From Cornus controversa (lineage: Eukaryota > Streptophyta > Magnoliopsida > Cornales > Cornaceae): a stretch of DNA of 64,000 bases. Made by a program: the position numbers and the translations under genes. The notes under the pieces are model-generated. The model did no database searches and had not been told where the DNA came from. It saw nothing but the letters and a program-made list of their open reading frames with translations. Positions within the stretch are counted from its first letter, which is position 1; every line of letters starts with the position of its first letter. The DNA is taken from contig CM048845.1 of assembly GCA_026545225.1 (NCBI GenBank), positions 57,016,033 through 57,080,032 of the forward strand, written 5' to 3'. Shown in pieces: positions 1 to 12,351 of this stretch.

Positions 1-193
1 TAGAAATTCAAAAAAGTAATCCCACCTTTATATGTCATATATAATGTGTAAATATATAAATTTACCTTTATAAACTATCGTGTCCATGTCTAACTCTCAG
101 ATCTTTGTGTATCTATCGTATCATTTTCATGTCTATGCTCAGTGTATAACGTAACCAACATAACATGCATACTTGGTATGTACAGTGGACTAG

Positions 194-611
194 TGTAACA
201 GGTCAAGTGTTTGCTATCTGACCCAAAAGTTTAAATTGTCGGATACTGCTACATACCCGCCCTTTTATGCCCAAGACCTTCCCTATCCGGATCTGATGTG
301 AGACAAGACCCCTCTAAGATTTTCTCCCACCCGAACTCGCAGCACCCTCATTACAGTTGGGTCACTCTGCCTACCCATCCCTCGTAACAGTGGAAGGATC
401 CAGTAACAACCCGAACCCGAACACTACTTGTGTGGACGCTTGGCGTGACACCGAATCAAGGATTGGACCCACTCCGATATCACTTGTAACGGATCGAGTG
501 CTTGCCATCTGACCCAAAAGCTTAAGTTATTAGGTAGTGCAGCATACCCACCCTTATATGCCCAAGACCTTCCCCCATCCGGATCTGATATAGGACAAGA
601 CCCCTCTAACA
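194..611 (-). mobile_element. TRIM (terminal-repeat retrotransposon in miniature), 418 bp
   Basis: Two direct repeats of about 127 bp (194-319 and 485-611) flank a 165-bp middle with no coding capacity. Read on the minus strand each repeat begins TGTTAGAGG or a close variant and ends GTTACA, and each contains a TATAAG-like box. Next to the 485-611 copy, at about 470-484, is a sequence close to TGGTATCAGAGC, the initiator-tRNA-Met primer-binding site used by many plant LTR elements. This sets the minus orientation. The whole unit is bounded by the 5-bp duplication ACTAG (189-193 and 612-616). It is too small to encode anything and must have been mobilised in trans. It sits in the last intron of, or just downstream from, the EXECUTER2-like gene. 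It is a fossil; the two LTRs have clearly diverged. Confidence 0.8.
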
Positions 612-619
612 ACTAGTTA

Positions 620-1160
620 GAAGAATGAGCATAAAGAAACGATGATGAGGAAGGCATATATTGCAATGTTGTTATGCTTTTATAACTTTATTTAATGCTA
701 GGGATTCAAATGAACCAAATGGTTCATGAATAGTTCGGATTCAGTTTATGTTGCTTGCTAAGTATATAATCCGAACTTGAACAAAATTTTCAAACTCATT
801 AAATAAATGATTCGAGCTTGAAATCTACGTTAGGCTCACGAACATGTTCATGAATAGGCATTCGTGAATAGACTCAGTAAGGCTCATTTTCCTTGTAAAT
901 TCGGATCTCAAACTCAAGGTCAACCTCAAGCTCAAGATTAGCTAAAGGAAGCAAATAGTCAAGCTCAAGCTTGGCAAACAACATCCAAATTGAGCTATAA
1001 CACTCATAACTACACTTGACTTGACCTCGAGCTGAGCTCAGACAGCTATTTGATTTGATCGAGCCAACTCAACCAGTCAAATGCTTGATTCACTCCACTC
1101 AATTGCTATTTAAAGCATAACGAAATTACATAAATACCTATATATAGACAGTATATCCTC
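620..1160. repeat. Degenerate repeat rich in CTCAAGCTC/GAGCTC words
   Basis: No exon was recognised here. From about 690 to 1100 the sequence holds many short, imperfect words of the type CTCAAGCTC, GAGCTC and TTCATGAA. This resembles the degenerate non-autonomous DNA elements common in plant introns. No clear terminal repeats or target duplication could be fixed, so the class is uncertain. It lies in the last, unfinished intron of the EXECUTER2-like gene. Confidence 0.3.
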
Positions 1161-1334
1161 CAAAGAATGACTTCTGCACAAACAGCCACACTTGCACATG
1201 GGCACAACAATTATCTTGCAGTGCACATTATAATGGAAGAAGAAACAAGGTACACAGACCAGCAAAAGCACAAACACTCACAGACACTTGCGGCACACGC
1301 ATGTGCGTGCATGCGCACACATACAAGTGTGTGC

Positions 1335-1380
1335 GCGCGCGCGTGCACACACACACACACACAAAGAGAGAGAGAGAGAG
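1335..1380. repeat. GC/AC/AG compound microsatellite
   Basis: A run of (GC)n, then (AC)n, then (AG)n lies about 20 bp beyond the splice donor of the last visible exon of the EXECUTER2-like gene. On the transcribed strand this is a CU-rich then GU-rich tract just inside the intron. It is a simple repeat and may be polymorphic. Confidence 0.9.
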
Positions 1381-1400
1381 CAAATTGCAAGCGTAATTAC

Positions 1401-4400
1401 CACTCCTAATTCATCTGGATACATCCCCCGGTTGGATATGCGACTCCCTTTACCAATTTTTGCACGAAATGTCACCTAAAAAATCCAAAAAAGATCAATT
1501 AATATACAAATAGTCCTCCCTACATACATACATAAAAATCAAGAGACTGCATGTGATATGTAAGCCACCGAAACTACCAGAAAATGTACTAAAAAAACAG
1601 ACAACTACTCGAAAATGACTAAAAGCTGCTAACCTGGCCAGCAGGAACATTTAGATCCCCCGTCAGCTTTACTGCCTCAACATACTCAAAAAACTCCACA
1701 TCTGAAGAATTATCAGCATCATCCACAGCATTCCAGCTCCCATATTTACGCCTCAATTGCACAACCTCAGTGCCATAAGGGCCAAAGGCACCAACGTATA
1801 GGCCTACACTAGAACCAGCAGGTTTCGTTCTCAAAGATGGTTTTTTTTGCTTATATTGAATTTTAAAAAGGGTAGGGGGTTGTGGGAGAAAGAGAGCAAG
1901 CAAACTCACCATCAAACGGATCTAAGTCACCATTGGAAGTGGTAATTCGAGAAAATTTTGTATACTCAGACAATCTGTTCCGCTTATGTGCCTGAGTAAT
2001 AGCAAGTTTAACGATCTCACGCAAATCTCTAGAAACCTGTGATAATGATAGTAATTAATAATTTGTGGTCCACAAAAGTATACCTGGACTAAAAGAAGAA
2101 AGATGGTTTGCACCAAAAAGAAGGGGTATGGATTGAAATTATTCATAAGTTTCATTTCAATTCTAACACATTCCAGAATTTGGATTTTCTTCTATATGAA
2201 ATTCCAATATTTCCAATAACTTGAAATTCCAGTATCTTCTCTTAAATTGTAGCCAATTGAAATAAATGCTGAAACCAATTTCTCTAACCTTGATCGTTTT
2301 TAAAACAGGGATTGCCTGAAGCTAAGATACTGCATAACTAAATAAGTAAACAGGAGATTGCACTAAGGGTGGCTTTCCTCTATTTCATAAAACAGAAAGA
2401 AACGAAAATCAACAGCTCACTGTGATTCAAGTTATTTCCTTCCATAACCTTATCTAATTCAAGAACCTCATTGATAAAACAAAGCAAGCAGAAATTTCAG
2501 AACTAGTTCATAGTTGATATCATAAGGCCAGATTTGATTTTCCTGAATAAACACAAGCAAATATGAATCTCACCTTTGAAGAAACCTTATCAGCACTCAA
2601 AAATGCCTTGGCAACATCAGGAGGCATGAGCTCAGCAACACCTTGAGCTGCTATAGCTGCCACTTTAACTTTGGATAGTATACTTTCTTCAGCATCATGT
2701 TCTTGGTTTTTTATTGGAACATATAGCACAAAAGAATCTCTGTCCATATCTTTCATTTCAACTGGTACTCGCACATACTCATCCTTTGTAGGAGTATCCT
2801 CCTTATTATGTAAAACCCCACCAATAAAAAGCTTCATGTCTAAGTTCTTTCCATCTTCAATTGTGTCACTATCTCCACCCAGAGCAACCCGGTCAGCTTG
2901 AATATCATCCAAATCACTACCTTCATCTTCAGAAGTCTTACCAGCCATTTTACTCTCATCATCTTCTTGAATCAACTGTTCTACAGAATCATTATCCTCT
3001 ACTGTTTCTCCAGTAACATTAAATTTCATAACTTTTACTTTCAATTCTGGGATTTTTTCTTTGAGAAAATTTATCACACTGCTTATCCCTTCCTCAGTTG
3101 CTCCGTCATTATTTATACTCTTCTCTTCACTTTTTTCTGCTTTATTTTCATTCCCTTTAATGTCAATAACAGATGCATTCTCAATTTCAGCAGTGGATGG
3201 AAATTTTGTGGGTTTTGAATTGGATGATGAACCTGTATGGTTCGTTGAACTTCCTTTGGTGCGCTGCAAGAATACTACCTGCCAACAGGTAAAATACATC
3301 AGTAGCAATTTTTTAATATGCATGAGGATGACTAAGAGAACCAGACAGACCCTAAAGAGCGAGATTGTCCTCTCAGAGACACGAGATTGATCCAAGGCCT
3401 AATATTTACTAAAAAAAACCACCATTTTGTAGATCTTCAGCATCAGGGATCTGAGTGCCGAAATATACTTTTGAGGGCACTAACATTTTAACCTGAGGGC
3501 ATGACTCAGGATGGAATTATTCGTTCCAAGTAAAAAAGGAATCTACAGAAAAAGGAAATCATTGAAATGACTGAAGTTGTTTGCCCCAAAACCTCCTGTT
3601 AAAAATGACAAGGAAATTATATGACTAGTATTTCTACCAACAAGACGATATATTTGCTCAATTTTTGAGATCCAGTAAAATTTCAGACCAAGCCAATATG
3701 GATTGCATCCATAATGTGCAGACCTCATTATACGAATCATACTAATCCATTTAAGTAGAACAGTATATATGTACTCTATAAACTATAACGTAATTTTTTT
3801 ACAAATCACTGATTTGAACAAAGGAAACACCCTTAAATAAGGTCATGGAACAACCAAAAAGCCATGGCACAAACTAAACTCAAGAGGATCACATTGCCTT
3901 CGCACTAGAGGGATGTTCCATTAATCAACAATAGGGGGTCTTGACATTTCTTCCTGCACGTGTCAACCAAACTACATTTATTTGATTCACTCCTTTTTAT
4001 CTATCTTAAAATAAAAGTACATAAAATCCACATATGAATGGGACCATTATTTAAGGAAACTTGGTGGTGGAATGAACAAGTACAAAACGTTGTAAAAACA
4101 AAATGAGAATGCTATAAAGTTTGGCAAAAAACTAAAAATAGTGAAACATTAGAAATATATAAAAGGCAACTTAAGAAATTAAAAAAAGTAGTAAGTGAAG
4201 CAAAACATAGAGCATTTGACGATTTTTACTCTAAACTAGGCACAAAAGAAGGGGAGAGGAATATATATAAACTTGCGATAATAAGGGAGAGGAAAACTAG
4301 AAATTTTAGCCATATTAAATGCATTAAGAGTGAAGATTCACAGATTTTAGTAAAGGGCGATGAAATTAAAGAAAGATGAAAAAGTTATTTTGAGAAATTG

Positions 4401-7400
4401 CTAAATGAAAACCATATAGGAAGTAATGGCCTAGAAGAATATGGTAAACTTAGAGATAACATATTTTTCCGTAGAGTCAAGGAGTAGGAGGTTAGAAATG
4501 TCTTAAAAGAAGCTGAAATCGGGAAGGGCTTTAGGATCCATGGCATTCCTATTGAGGTTTGGAAGTGTTGAGAAGTTGGCTTGTCTTGGTTAACAAAATT
4601 ATTTAATAAGATACTAACAACTAAGAAGATGCCTGATGAGTGGCACAAAAGTATCCTAATGCCTATATATAAAAATAAAGGGGACCTATAAAGTTGTAAT
4701 AATTATCGTGGTATTAAATTAATGAATCACACTACGAAACTTTGGGAGAGAGTGATTGAACAACACCTAAAATGAGAGATTGAAGTGTCGGAAAATCAAT
4801 TTGGATTCATGCCGGAAAGGTCAACGATGGAGTCTATTTATTTATTGAGAAGACTAATGGAAAAATATAGGAAAGAAGATGAGAGATCTACATATGGTTT
4901 TTATTGATTTGGAAAAATCCTATGATAGGGAACCTAGGGATCTAATATGGAGGGTTTTAGAAAAAAAAGGAGCCACAAAGGGATACAATGACACAATAAA
5001 GGACATGTATGATAGTTGTGTGACTATAGTTAGAACGCCTATAGGAGAAACAAGTGAATTCCCATTAAGTCCATGCCTTTTTGCCTTGGTTATGGATGAG
5101 CTAACAAGACACATCCAAGATGAAATTCCATTGTGTATGTTATTTGCCGATAATATTGTTTTAGTCGATGAGACTAGAGCAAGAGTTAATGCCAAATTGG
5201 AGATTTGAAGAAAAGCTTTAGAATTAAAAGGGTTTAAGTAAGTAGAAATAAAACTAAATACAAGGAGTGTAACTTTAGTAAATCTAAAAATACAAATGAG
5301 GATGTAGTGAGGATTGAGAATCAAGACGTTCAAAAAGCAAACATTTTTGCTATTTAGGTTCAATTATTCATAATGAAGGAGAAATTGGAGATTACATTAA
5401 TCATAGAATCAAGGCAGGATGGGTTAAATGGAGGAGTGCATCTAGTATATTGTGTGATAGGAGTATTCCCTTAAGATTGAAAAGGAAGTTCTATCAAATC
5501 GCTATTAGACCAACCATACTTTATAGCACAAAATGTTGGGTAGCTAGGAAACAACATATGCATAAAGTGATAGTGGCAGAAATGCGAATGTTGAGATGGA
5601 TGTGTGGTAAACTAGAAATGATAGGATTAGAAATGATCACATTCAAGAAATGGTTGGAGTAGCACAAATTGGAGAAAAAATGAGAGAAAATCGATTAAGA
5701 TAGTTTAGACATGCGCAAAGAAGGCCTTTAAATGTGTCAGTTAGGAAGAGTGAAATAGTCCACATTGAGGGTAATACTAGGGGAAGAGGAAGACCAAAGT
5801 TAACCTGGGTAGAGTTAGTAAAGAAGGATATGATAAAATGTGATTTGACTGAGGCTATGACCTTAGATAGGGCAAAATGGAAACATAAGATTCATGAAGT
5901 CGATCCCAAGTAGTTGGACAAGAGGCTTGGATGGTGGTGGAGTTGTAAAATAAAAGTATATATTATAAACATCTGTAAACTGTATCAAAGATTGTATTGT
6001 ATTGATTTGTGTTGACTTGAGTTAACTAAGTCAGGCACATTTTCCATAACTGAATAATGCCATAATATTTTAATGGAATATCTGCGAATCGTACAAGTTA
6101 AGATTCATTCACTGAGCATCCTTTATTTGATAGAAACTGGGGGCAATAGAATCTCCTTGTGTAACAAGATATCACCCTCAGCTTCATATCAAAGTCTGGT
6201 TGGGCCCACACTTTCATTTCGTATGTAGGCAGGTACCCTAATCGGCAAAGATTTAAATCAGCCTCTTCAAGCTTGGTCCTTTTGCGTACCAGCTAACCCA
6301 GATCTGTTCAAAGTCCTTACGGCTGTCCAATCATGAATTCTCCAGATATATTGAACTGGAAAACTTTATCCATCACATATAACTCAAAAACAATCACCTA
6401 GCACCATGATTATAGCATACCCTTGTTTGTTGTGTGTGTGTTTTTGTGCATGCACATATGCTCATGCACTTCCTTTAAATTTCAAACAAAATTGATAGAA
6501 AAATCCCATGTGCACTAACTCTATGCCGACACTGACTGTGCTGGCTCAAACTCAGTAGTACTATGTCATATCAACTCAAAACTAGATATCAGAAAGCTCA
6601 GTAGTACCCAAGTCATATAAACTCAAAACTAGATAACAGAAAGCCACGCCACTCTTAATATCACAAGTTTAAACTTTAAAATTTCGTTCAAAAGATTACA
6701 TATTCTTTTTATTAAAAAAAAAAAATAAGCATTTGCGTGTTACCTGCATGATATAGGTCTCCTCAGCATCTTTGACAACAAAAATTTCAAACACTGGAGT
6801 TCCAGAAGATGCATTAACCAACTGTCTGCAATAAACAATCATCACTAGTGACTCCGGGAAATCAGAGATTATTCAAAGCCAGCTATTTTTAATATTTATA
6901 TTAAGATAGAACTACCTTGGACTGTAACTCCGGCCAACAAATCTGCCCACACCAGGAGTTATTCGCAGTAATATGCCAAAGGGATCATCAGAATCCTTTG
7001 AACAGCCCACCCACCAACCAACCTGTACGTAGGATAAGTAATAAAAGTTCACTAAAAATGGCAAGAGGAACTTACACCTACACTTTTGTTGGGGGAAAGA
7101 ATAGACAAAAACGAATTAAAAGTCCTACTGTTTTATTGCTCGGTCACTCGTTAAGAGAGAAAAAATAGAAGTAGAAAAAAGTTTTTTGCAGTTTTTTTCT
7201 TTTCTGGCTCTAATTTTTTTCACCCCAAATAAGGAGAGAGGTGGAGAGAATATAAAATGGAACTCAGGGAATTTTAACATATCTGCAAAAGGTAAAAGCA
7301 CTTCAGCAAGAGCTCAGGTTTCCTCTAATCTTTAACCTTCTCAGCCTTAACAAACAGAGTGAAATAAACACAATTCTCCTTCTCTTCTTGTATTACTTTT

Positions 7401-10400
7401 TCTCCTGGTCTTTTCAATATTTTCCCTTTATCTCTTTTAGTGGTAACCAAAAAATCATTACCCACATACTTGAAGTATAAAAATCAAAATGGGATACATC
7501 ATAATGTTTACACAGTTGAAAAACTCGTATTGAGGCCACCACAAATATATATTCCAGCATAGGTGGATATAATCGCAAAGTAGGCAGTTCAAAAAATAAA
7601 TCTCATGAGAATAATCTCTGTTATCTATCAAGCAATCCACTTTATAACAGAGAGTAAAGATTACTGAAATAACAAAACAATTCCGTGAATCCCAGTTTAT
7701 AGGGTTAGGACAGCCCTTCCACGCAACTTATGCAATCATTGCTGAAAATAAGAACAGAACGCTCTAAGAAGTTCATCAACAGTCTCAACTGGATCATTAC
7801 TCCAAATATTCACCTTAAAAAAAGAAAAAGTCCTCATTTAAATGTATTTTCCATGACATCTTATTTTCAAAGGTAATTAGATTTCAATGACCAACCCTAA
7901 AAAATAAATAAATAAAATACAAAGTTGTTTCGAGTGACCTTAAAGTCAGAGAAAAATGAAGTCACCTCTCTCTTTCAGAAACCCACTATAAAATACAATA
8001 ACAAGAGAGGACCCTCTCTCTTTCTGAAACTGTTTCTGTGTCTACCAAGCACTCGACAACGCTCACGATTCTTATTCAACAATCATGTTCTCTCTCAATT
8101 AAATATCTATCATCTCCTTGCACTAAAAAAAAAGGCAGATCACCGTTGGTAAGTTTTTGAAATTTTCCAGAAGTCATACGGTCTCTTTGCAAAACCGTCT
8201 TCCGCACTCTTGCTTTGACAGCCAGGATTCAAGCCATGATTATGTCTTGCATTCAGCTTTTGAGTTTCACTTTTCTGTACATTTAGAAGATCAGTGTGAG
8301 GCTTGAATCAAAGTATTGTATGGTCTAAAAAAACTGCTACAGATGCTAATCTTGATACCCTATAACTATGTTACATGGACTCTTCAAAAGTAGGTGAAAC
8401 ACCTGTGTCGGGGACACAATACTCAAACATGGGTATGGGATGTGTCCAACACTTTTTGTTGGACATGTACCTAAAAAATTATCAAATAATTCAATTTTAT
8501 TATACTATTGCTTCAAAATGAGTGAAATACCTATATTGACCACTATGTTACAAAAAAACATTATTTTACTAATAAAATTATTAAATAATATGAATATTTA
8601 ATAGTGTTCATTTGTCCTTTTGTTTGAAAATTTGACACATTCGATGCTTAGATATATATCTACACACAAGACACATACCCAAGTCCATGTAACATAACCC
8701 TCAAATTGAGTTATATATATAAATATATATGCTCACTTCTTCATTTTCTTTCATTCTCACACACACATATATTGTACTTATGGTAATATAAAACAAATTG
8801 TTGTAACTGGTGTTTTAATAAATAAAATAAGGGCATTTATGGAATAGAAAGTCAAATGGTCACTTGACTCACTTATTAGCATTTTAGTTTTGGATTTGGT
8901 GATTATTCATCTTTTTGTAACTGTAAGCTTAAGGTCATTAGAAAGCAATTATGTTTAATTTTGTCCATTAATATCTAATTTTCCCCATTTTCGATGATGA
9001 TGATAATATGACCAGACCATTAGCTGTCTAGTTTAAGCTGTATCTCTGCCACGTCATAAGGGGAAGGTTAGCATTCACGACCAAGTTGAGACATGAGTTC
9101 TCTATCTTACTTATAACAATTATAGTAAACAAATAAATAATAATAACGACCAAAGAGGAGATTCAGGAGAACAAGGACAGTTGGCTACCGCGAAAAGTCA
9201 GACTGTGCGAACATATCGTATGATTAAAAACTGTCGTTGCATACTACCTGGTGCTTGCAGGTCTGACTGGTGCCTTCTCTCTAACAGCTGCTTAAATCAA
9301 TGTTAATTCTGACTATTATGGGGCTTCTTAGCCTGCAGCTGACTACTTGTTGAAATGAAAAGTCGTACTACTAACAACAACAATAATATGACAAGTCTGG
9401 GAGGATCTAAATAGACTCCAACCATTATGTTAAGTAGAGATATTCAAAAACAATAAGACCCCTTGTTGGATGAAGAAGATGCAACCAGATATTTCAAGGC
9501 ATAAAAAAATATTCTCTTCTTGACATATGTAGCTTCACCTTTCTCTATGATCTTTTTTACCAATGACACATAAGAAAGAGCGAGATCAATAGCAATCACA
9601 AGGAAGAAATAAAAGAACACTTAATAGTCATCTAGAGTTCATCCCTTCCCAAGGTCACGAACAATGAGAGATATCAGATATAATTGCTAAAAGAAATTTG
9701 TCCAGCCCAAATTATTTTTCCATTTTGAGAATTCCAACTTTCCCAAAGAAATAACATTAGATGGATTCAAACTCAAAGTGAAAAGTATATTAATAAATTC
9801 ATATTCAAATGAAAAGGATAATTTAGGAGATGGCCAGTTTTGGTTTGTGTTTCCCTTGGGATGTGATCCCCTTTTGAGCGCCTTTTATCAAATCTCTCTT
9901 ACTTATCAAAAAAAGAAAAGAAGGGGAAGATAGAATGTCAAAGTTTGGGACAGAGGGAGTAGCTAAGAAAATTACCAGACCACTTCCTGTACTTCTACAT
10001 AACCTCGAAGCATCATGGTAACACTCTTCTTCTATTGCATTCTGCAAAGAAATAGAAAGATCAGATCAGTAGACAAAATTATATGCATAAAGGTCATACA
10101 TACTAGTTACTACTTTCCATCCAACTACTGATCCAACCTTCAACTGAGACATAATTTCAGCAACACTGTCCTTTGATGTTGCTTCTGCAATAGCCATTTT
10201 CAACTTTGCAGCTTCCTGGAAGTCTTCCTTCTCTATTGCCTCTTCTAGTTGAAACTGTAAAGAATAGCAACCAGTAAAAACAGATTGTGGGTGTATAAGC
10301 TGTGTCTATCTTCAGAAAAAAAATGAAGATAGAATACCACAAAATATGGGGAAATTTTGTCATTCTATAATTAAATAACTTCAACCAGGAGGATGGATCT

Positions 10401-11898
10401 CCCCACTAAGATCCCAAACACATTCAACCTATAGTCGAATAACATTACCCAAAACAATTCTCACAAAATCTTAGGAAAAAATATTGTGCTGAATTCTTGA
10501 AGTAATAAAAAAATTGCAAGTTGTGTGAGATGTCAAATAAGCATTAAGCATATATATCATAAGGCCTGATTTGAACACTTATAAAAAAACACTCATGGAG
10601 GAACTGGAAATTCTTTCTAGGCTAAGCTTGGTACTATGAAAAAGTAGATCTTCAATATAGAATTTAAAGCCTTATCCTAATTAGATATTGGTAGAAGAGA
10701 TGAAAATAATTCACTGTTATCTTATTGCGGCAGAAGAAGAGCAACAAGTAGCTGATTAAAAAACAGAAGTCCACTTCTAAAAGTGACATTAGGTGTGTTG
10801 AAATAACCAACTACAGGCGGCACCAGGGTCGGGCTCTGGCATCTTAATTTGAGCCAACAGCTACATGGAAAAACTTGAAGGGAAAGACCACTTATCTCAG
10901 GTGGTCTCAGGACCATTTCAAGGTTTAAGGAAGAAAAAAGATTGCAAAGTGGCTTTGATTTGGAAAATCAAAATGATTGTTATAGCTGAGTGAAGAGGCA
11001 GAAGTTGTATAATGGCATTCAATTTGTGACCTCATGGAAGTCACCAATTAAGGTATATACACCCAAAACTGCATCAAATCAGTGCTATTGCATTATATCC
11101 AAAGTGCACATGTATACAATCCCTTTAACCTCCCTCCCTATTAGTTTAGACAAATTAATCTTCGCCGATAACATACAAAAAGTGCTTGGTATATAACGAT
11201 TGAATTCCAGTTGACCATTTTAATTTACGAAAAGTGCATGTATATGTTGCATTGTTTAGACCATATGCAAAAAAATTATAACTTCTTTTACTTCCTGTCA
11301 TTGCAACAACAATCCTTCTTCAAATGTGCATAGCTAGGGAAAAGTGAACACCGTGTTCTCTGTGGAACTTTAGACATCCTTTAAAATTTGTAGTAATAAT
11401 CATGCTACATAGAACAGGATAAGATCAGCCCCAAGAGTTTTGTACTTTTACTGGAATGCACAACTTCCATGCCATCCAAAGATGGGGAAGACTGTCACCT
11501 GTCTTTTAGTTTCTAGTATTCTCAACAAGGACAGGTTTTTCAATCATTTTCAAACACTTACACTTTTGTATCACCTAATCCATAGTCAAACTCTTTTAGA
11601 ACACCTCTAATTTCCAGTTCTCAAACTGGCAACTGCCACGAAAATATGTACAAAGCATAGCAAGACCAACCCTAAATAACCACCATATAGTTATTAAATT
11701 GCACCAAAATTCAATTTGAACACTTTAAATTAAGAACCCACTAAACAAAAAGCGAAGATTATCTAGTCAACTAATTACAGAGAGAATTTTTCAATGGGTA
11801 CCTTAATGAACAGTAAAAAAATCAGTTAATTGCAATAAATTTCCACTAATTTTAGCGATTAGGCACTATATGTTAACAACCCACTTCACAGTTGTTAC

Positions 11899-11946
<48 letters not shown>

Positions 11947-12280
11947 GGAGAGGAAACCTTAAGAACCGAAGCAAAGCTCTCGGCCTGTTCAATTTCAGAG
12001 AAATGGCGGGTCCATCGGTTCCAATCCCACTGTGAAGAAGAAGAATTGTTGTTGTTGCTGCTGTGATTGTTATTGTCAGTGCCGCAACGACAACACAGCT
12101 TCGAATTATTGATGTTTCTAAGAAGAGGTTTATGACCAATCCGACCCAATCCCAATACGAATCTCAGATTTACAGACTTCTTAGCCAAGAAATCAAAATA
12201 ACAAGAAGAAGAAGATCGCGAGTGCCTGAATTGGGGCATTGGGACAAAATGTCCCGTGCCCACTGTATTGGCCACCGCCA

Positions 12281-12281
<1 letters not shown>
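1401..12281 (-). CDS. EX2: EXECUTER2-like chloroplast singlet-oxygen signalling protein (3' end outside window)
   Basis: Nine exons on the minus strand, all with GT-AG borders and matching phases: 12281-11958, 10254-10138, 10041-9976, 7022-6916, 6825-6744, 3278-2574, 2036-1910, 1803-1634 and 1475-1401. Together they give about 591 codons. The start ATG follows a GA-repeat leader and opens a Ser/Arg-rich stretch like a plastid transit peptide. Exon 2 is a UVR motif (about residues 109-138, [19 protein letters not shown]). Exons 3-5 carry [20 protein letters not shown] and [15 protein letters not shown]. Exon 6 is a long acidic linker ending in MPPDVAKAF. Exons 7-9 start the C-terminal DUF3506/EXEC domain ([20 protein letters not shown]). 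These words fit EX2 rather than EX1. About 60 C-terminal residues, including the segment matching the redox-active Trp643 of EX1, are outside the window. Trp533 here (KYGSW) matches the Trp that I recall as reported to be oxidised in Arabidopsis EX2. EX proteins act at thylakoid grana margins in singlet-oxygen signalling, and EX2 modulates EX1. No disabling change was seen. Confidence 0.93.
4050..6010 (+). mobile_element. 5'-truncated RTE-type LINE fragment (degenerate reverse transcriptase)
   Basis: The plus strand carries in pieces the ORF2 product of the plant RTE clade: a region with YKVWQKTKN and YFEKLLNEN (4100-4420), RT words such as [20 protein letters not shown] (about 4690-4760), [17 protein letters not shown] (about 4900-4950) and [17 protein letters not shown] then FADN (about 5090-5155), and the C-terminal [10 protein letters not shown] (about 5790-5810) and LDKRLGWWW (about 5910-5940). 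The endonuclease half is absent. Several in-frame stops and frameshifts are present, the catalytic FADD is FADN, and the segment before [12 protein letters not shown] is shortened. It is dead. It ends in a TTGTATTGTATTG-rich tail as RTE elements do. It lies antisense inside intron 5 of the EXECUTER2-like gene. Confidence 0.85.
8367..8696. mobile_element. MITE with 15-bp terminal inverted repeats
   Basis: A 330-bp AT-rich block starts with TATGTTACATGGACT (8367-8381) and ends with the exact reverse complement (8682-8696). It has no coding capacity. Its inner words (GTGTCGGGGACACAATACTC near 8407, ACACATACCCAAGTCC near the right end) recur in MITEs of many dicots. I could not fix a target duplication. 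It lies in intron 3 of the EXECUTER2-like gene. Superfamily is uncertain. Confidence 0.75.
11904..11948. repeat. (AT)n(AG)n microsatellite just inside intron 1 of the EXECUTER2-like gene
   Basis: A TATA run followed by AG repeats on the plus strand ends about 9 bp from the exon 1 splice donor (GT at 11957-11956). In the pre-mRNA it reads as a CU-repeat then a UA-repeat. It is complementary to the GA-repeat leader upstream of the same exon. Confidence 0.9.
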
Positions 12282-12315
<34 letters not shown>

Positions 12316-12350
12316 ACCTATCTATCTATCTATCTATCTCTATCTTTCTC
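12282..12350. promoter_or_regulatory. (GATA)n(GA)n tract directly upstream of the EXECUTER2-like start codon
   Basis: Read on the minus strand, a GATA repeat followed by a long GA repeat abuts the ATG with no spacer. It is probably 5' leader or core promoter. GA-repeat tracts near plant start sites are known binding targets of BBR/BPC GAGA-binding factors. Any such role here is inference. Confidence 0.55.
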
Positions 12351-12351
12351 T

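Noticed and set aside
194-611. TRIM as a Cassandra element with 5S rRNA promoter
   Set aside because: I saw no 5S rRNA internal promoter words in the terminal repeats, so it is another TRIM family.
424-612. 62-residue open frame on the minus strand
   Set aside because: It lies wholly in the TRIM terminal repeat and middle, which are non-coding.
1401-12281. Assignment to EXECUTER1
   Set aside because: Words such as [14 protein letters not shown] and [11 protein letters not shown] fit EX2 as I recall the Arabidopsis sequences; EX1 differs at these points.
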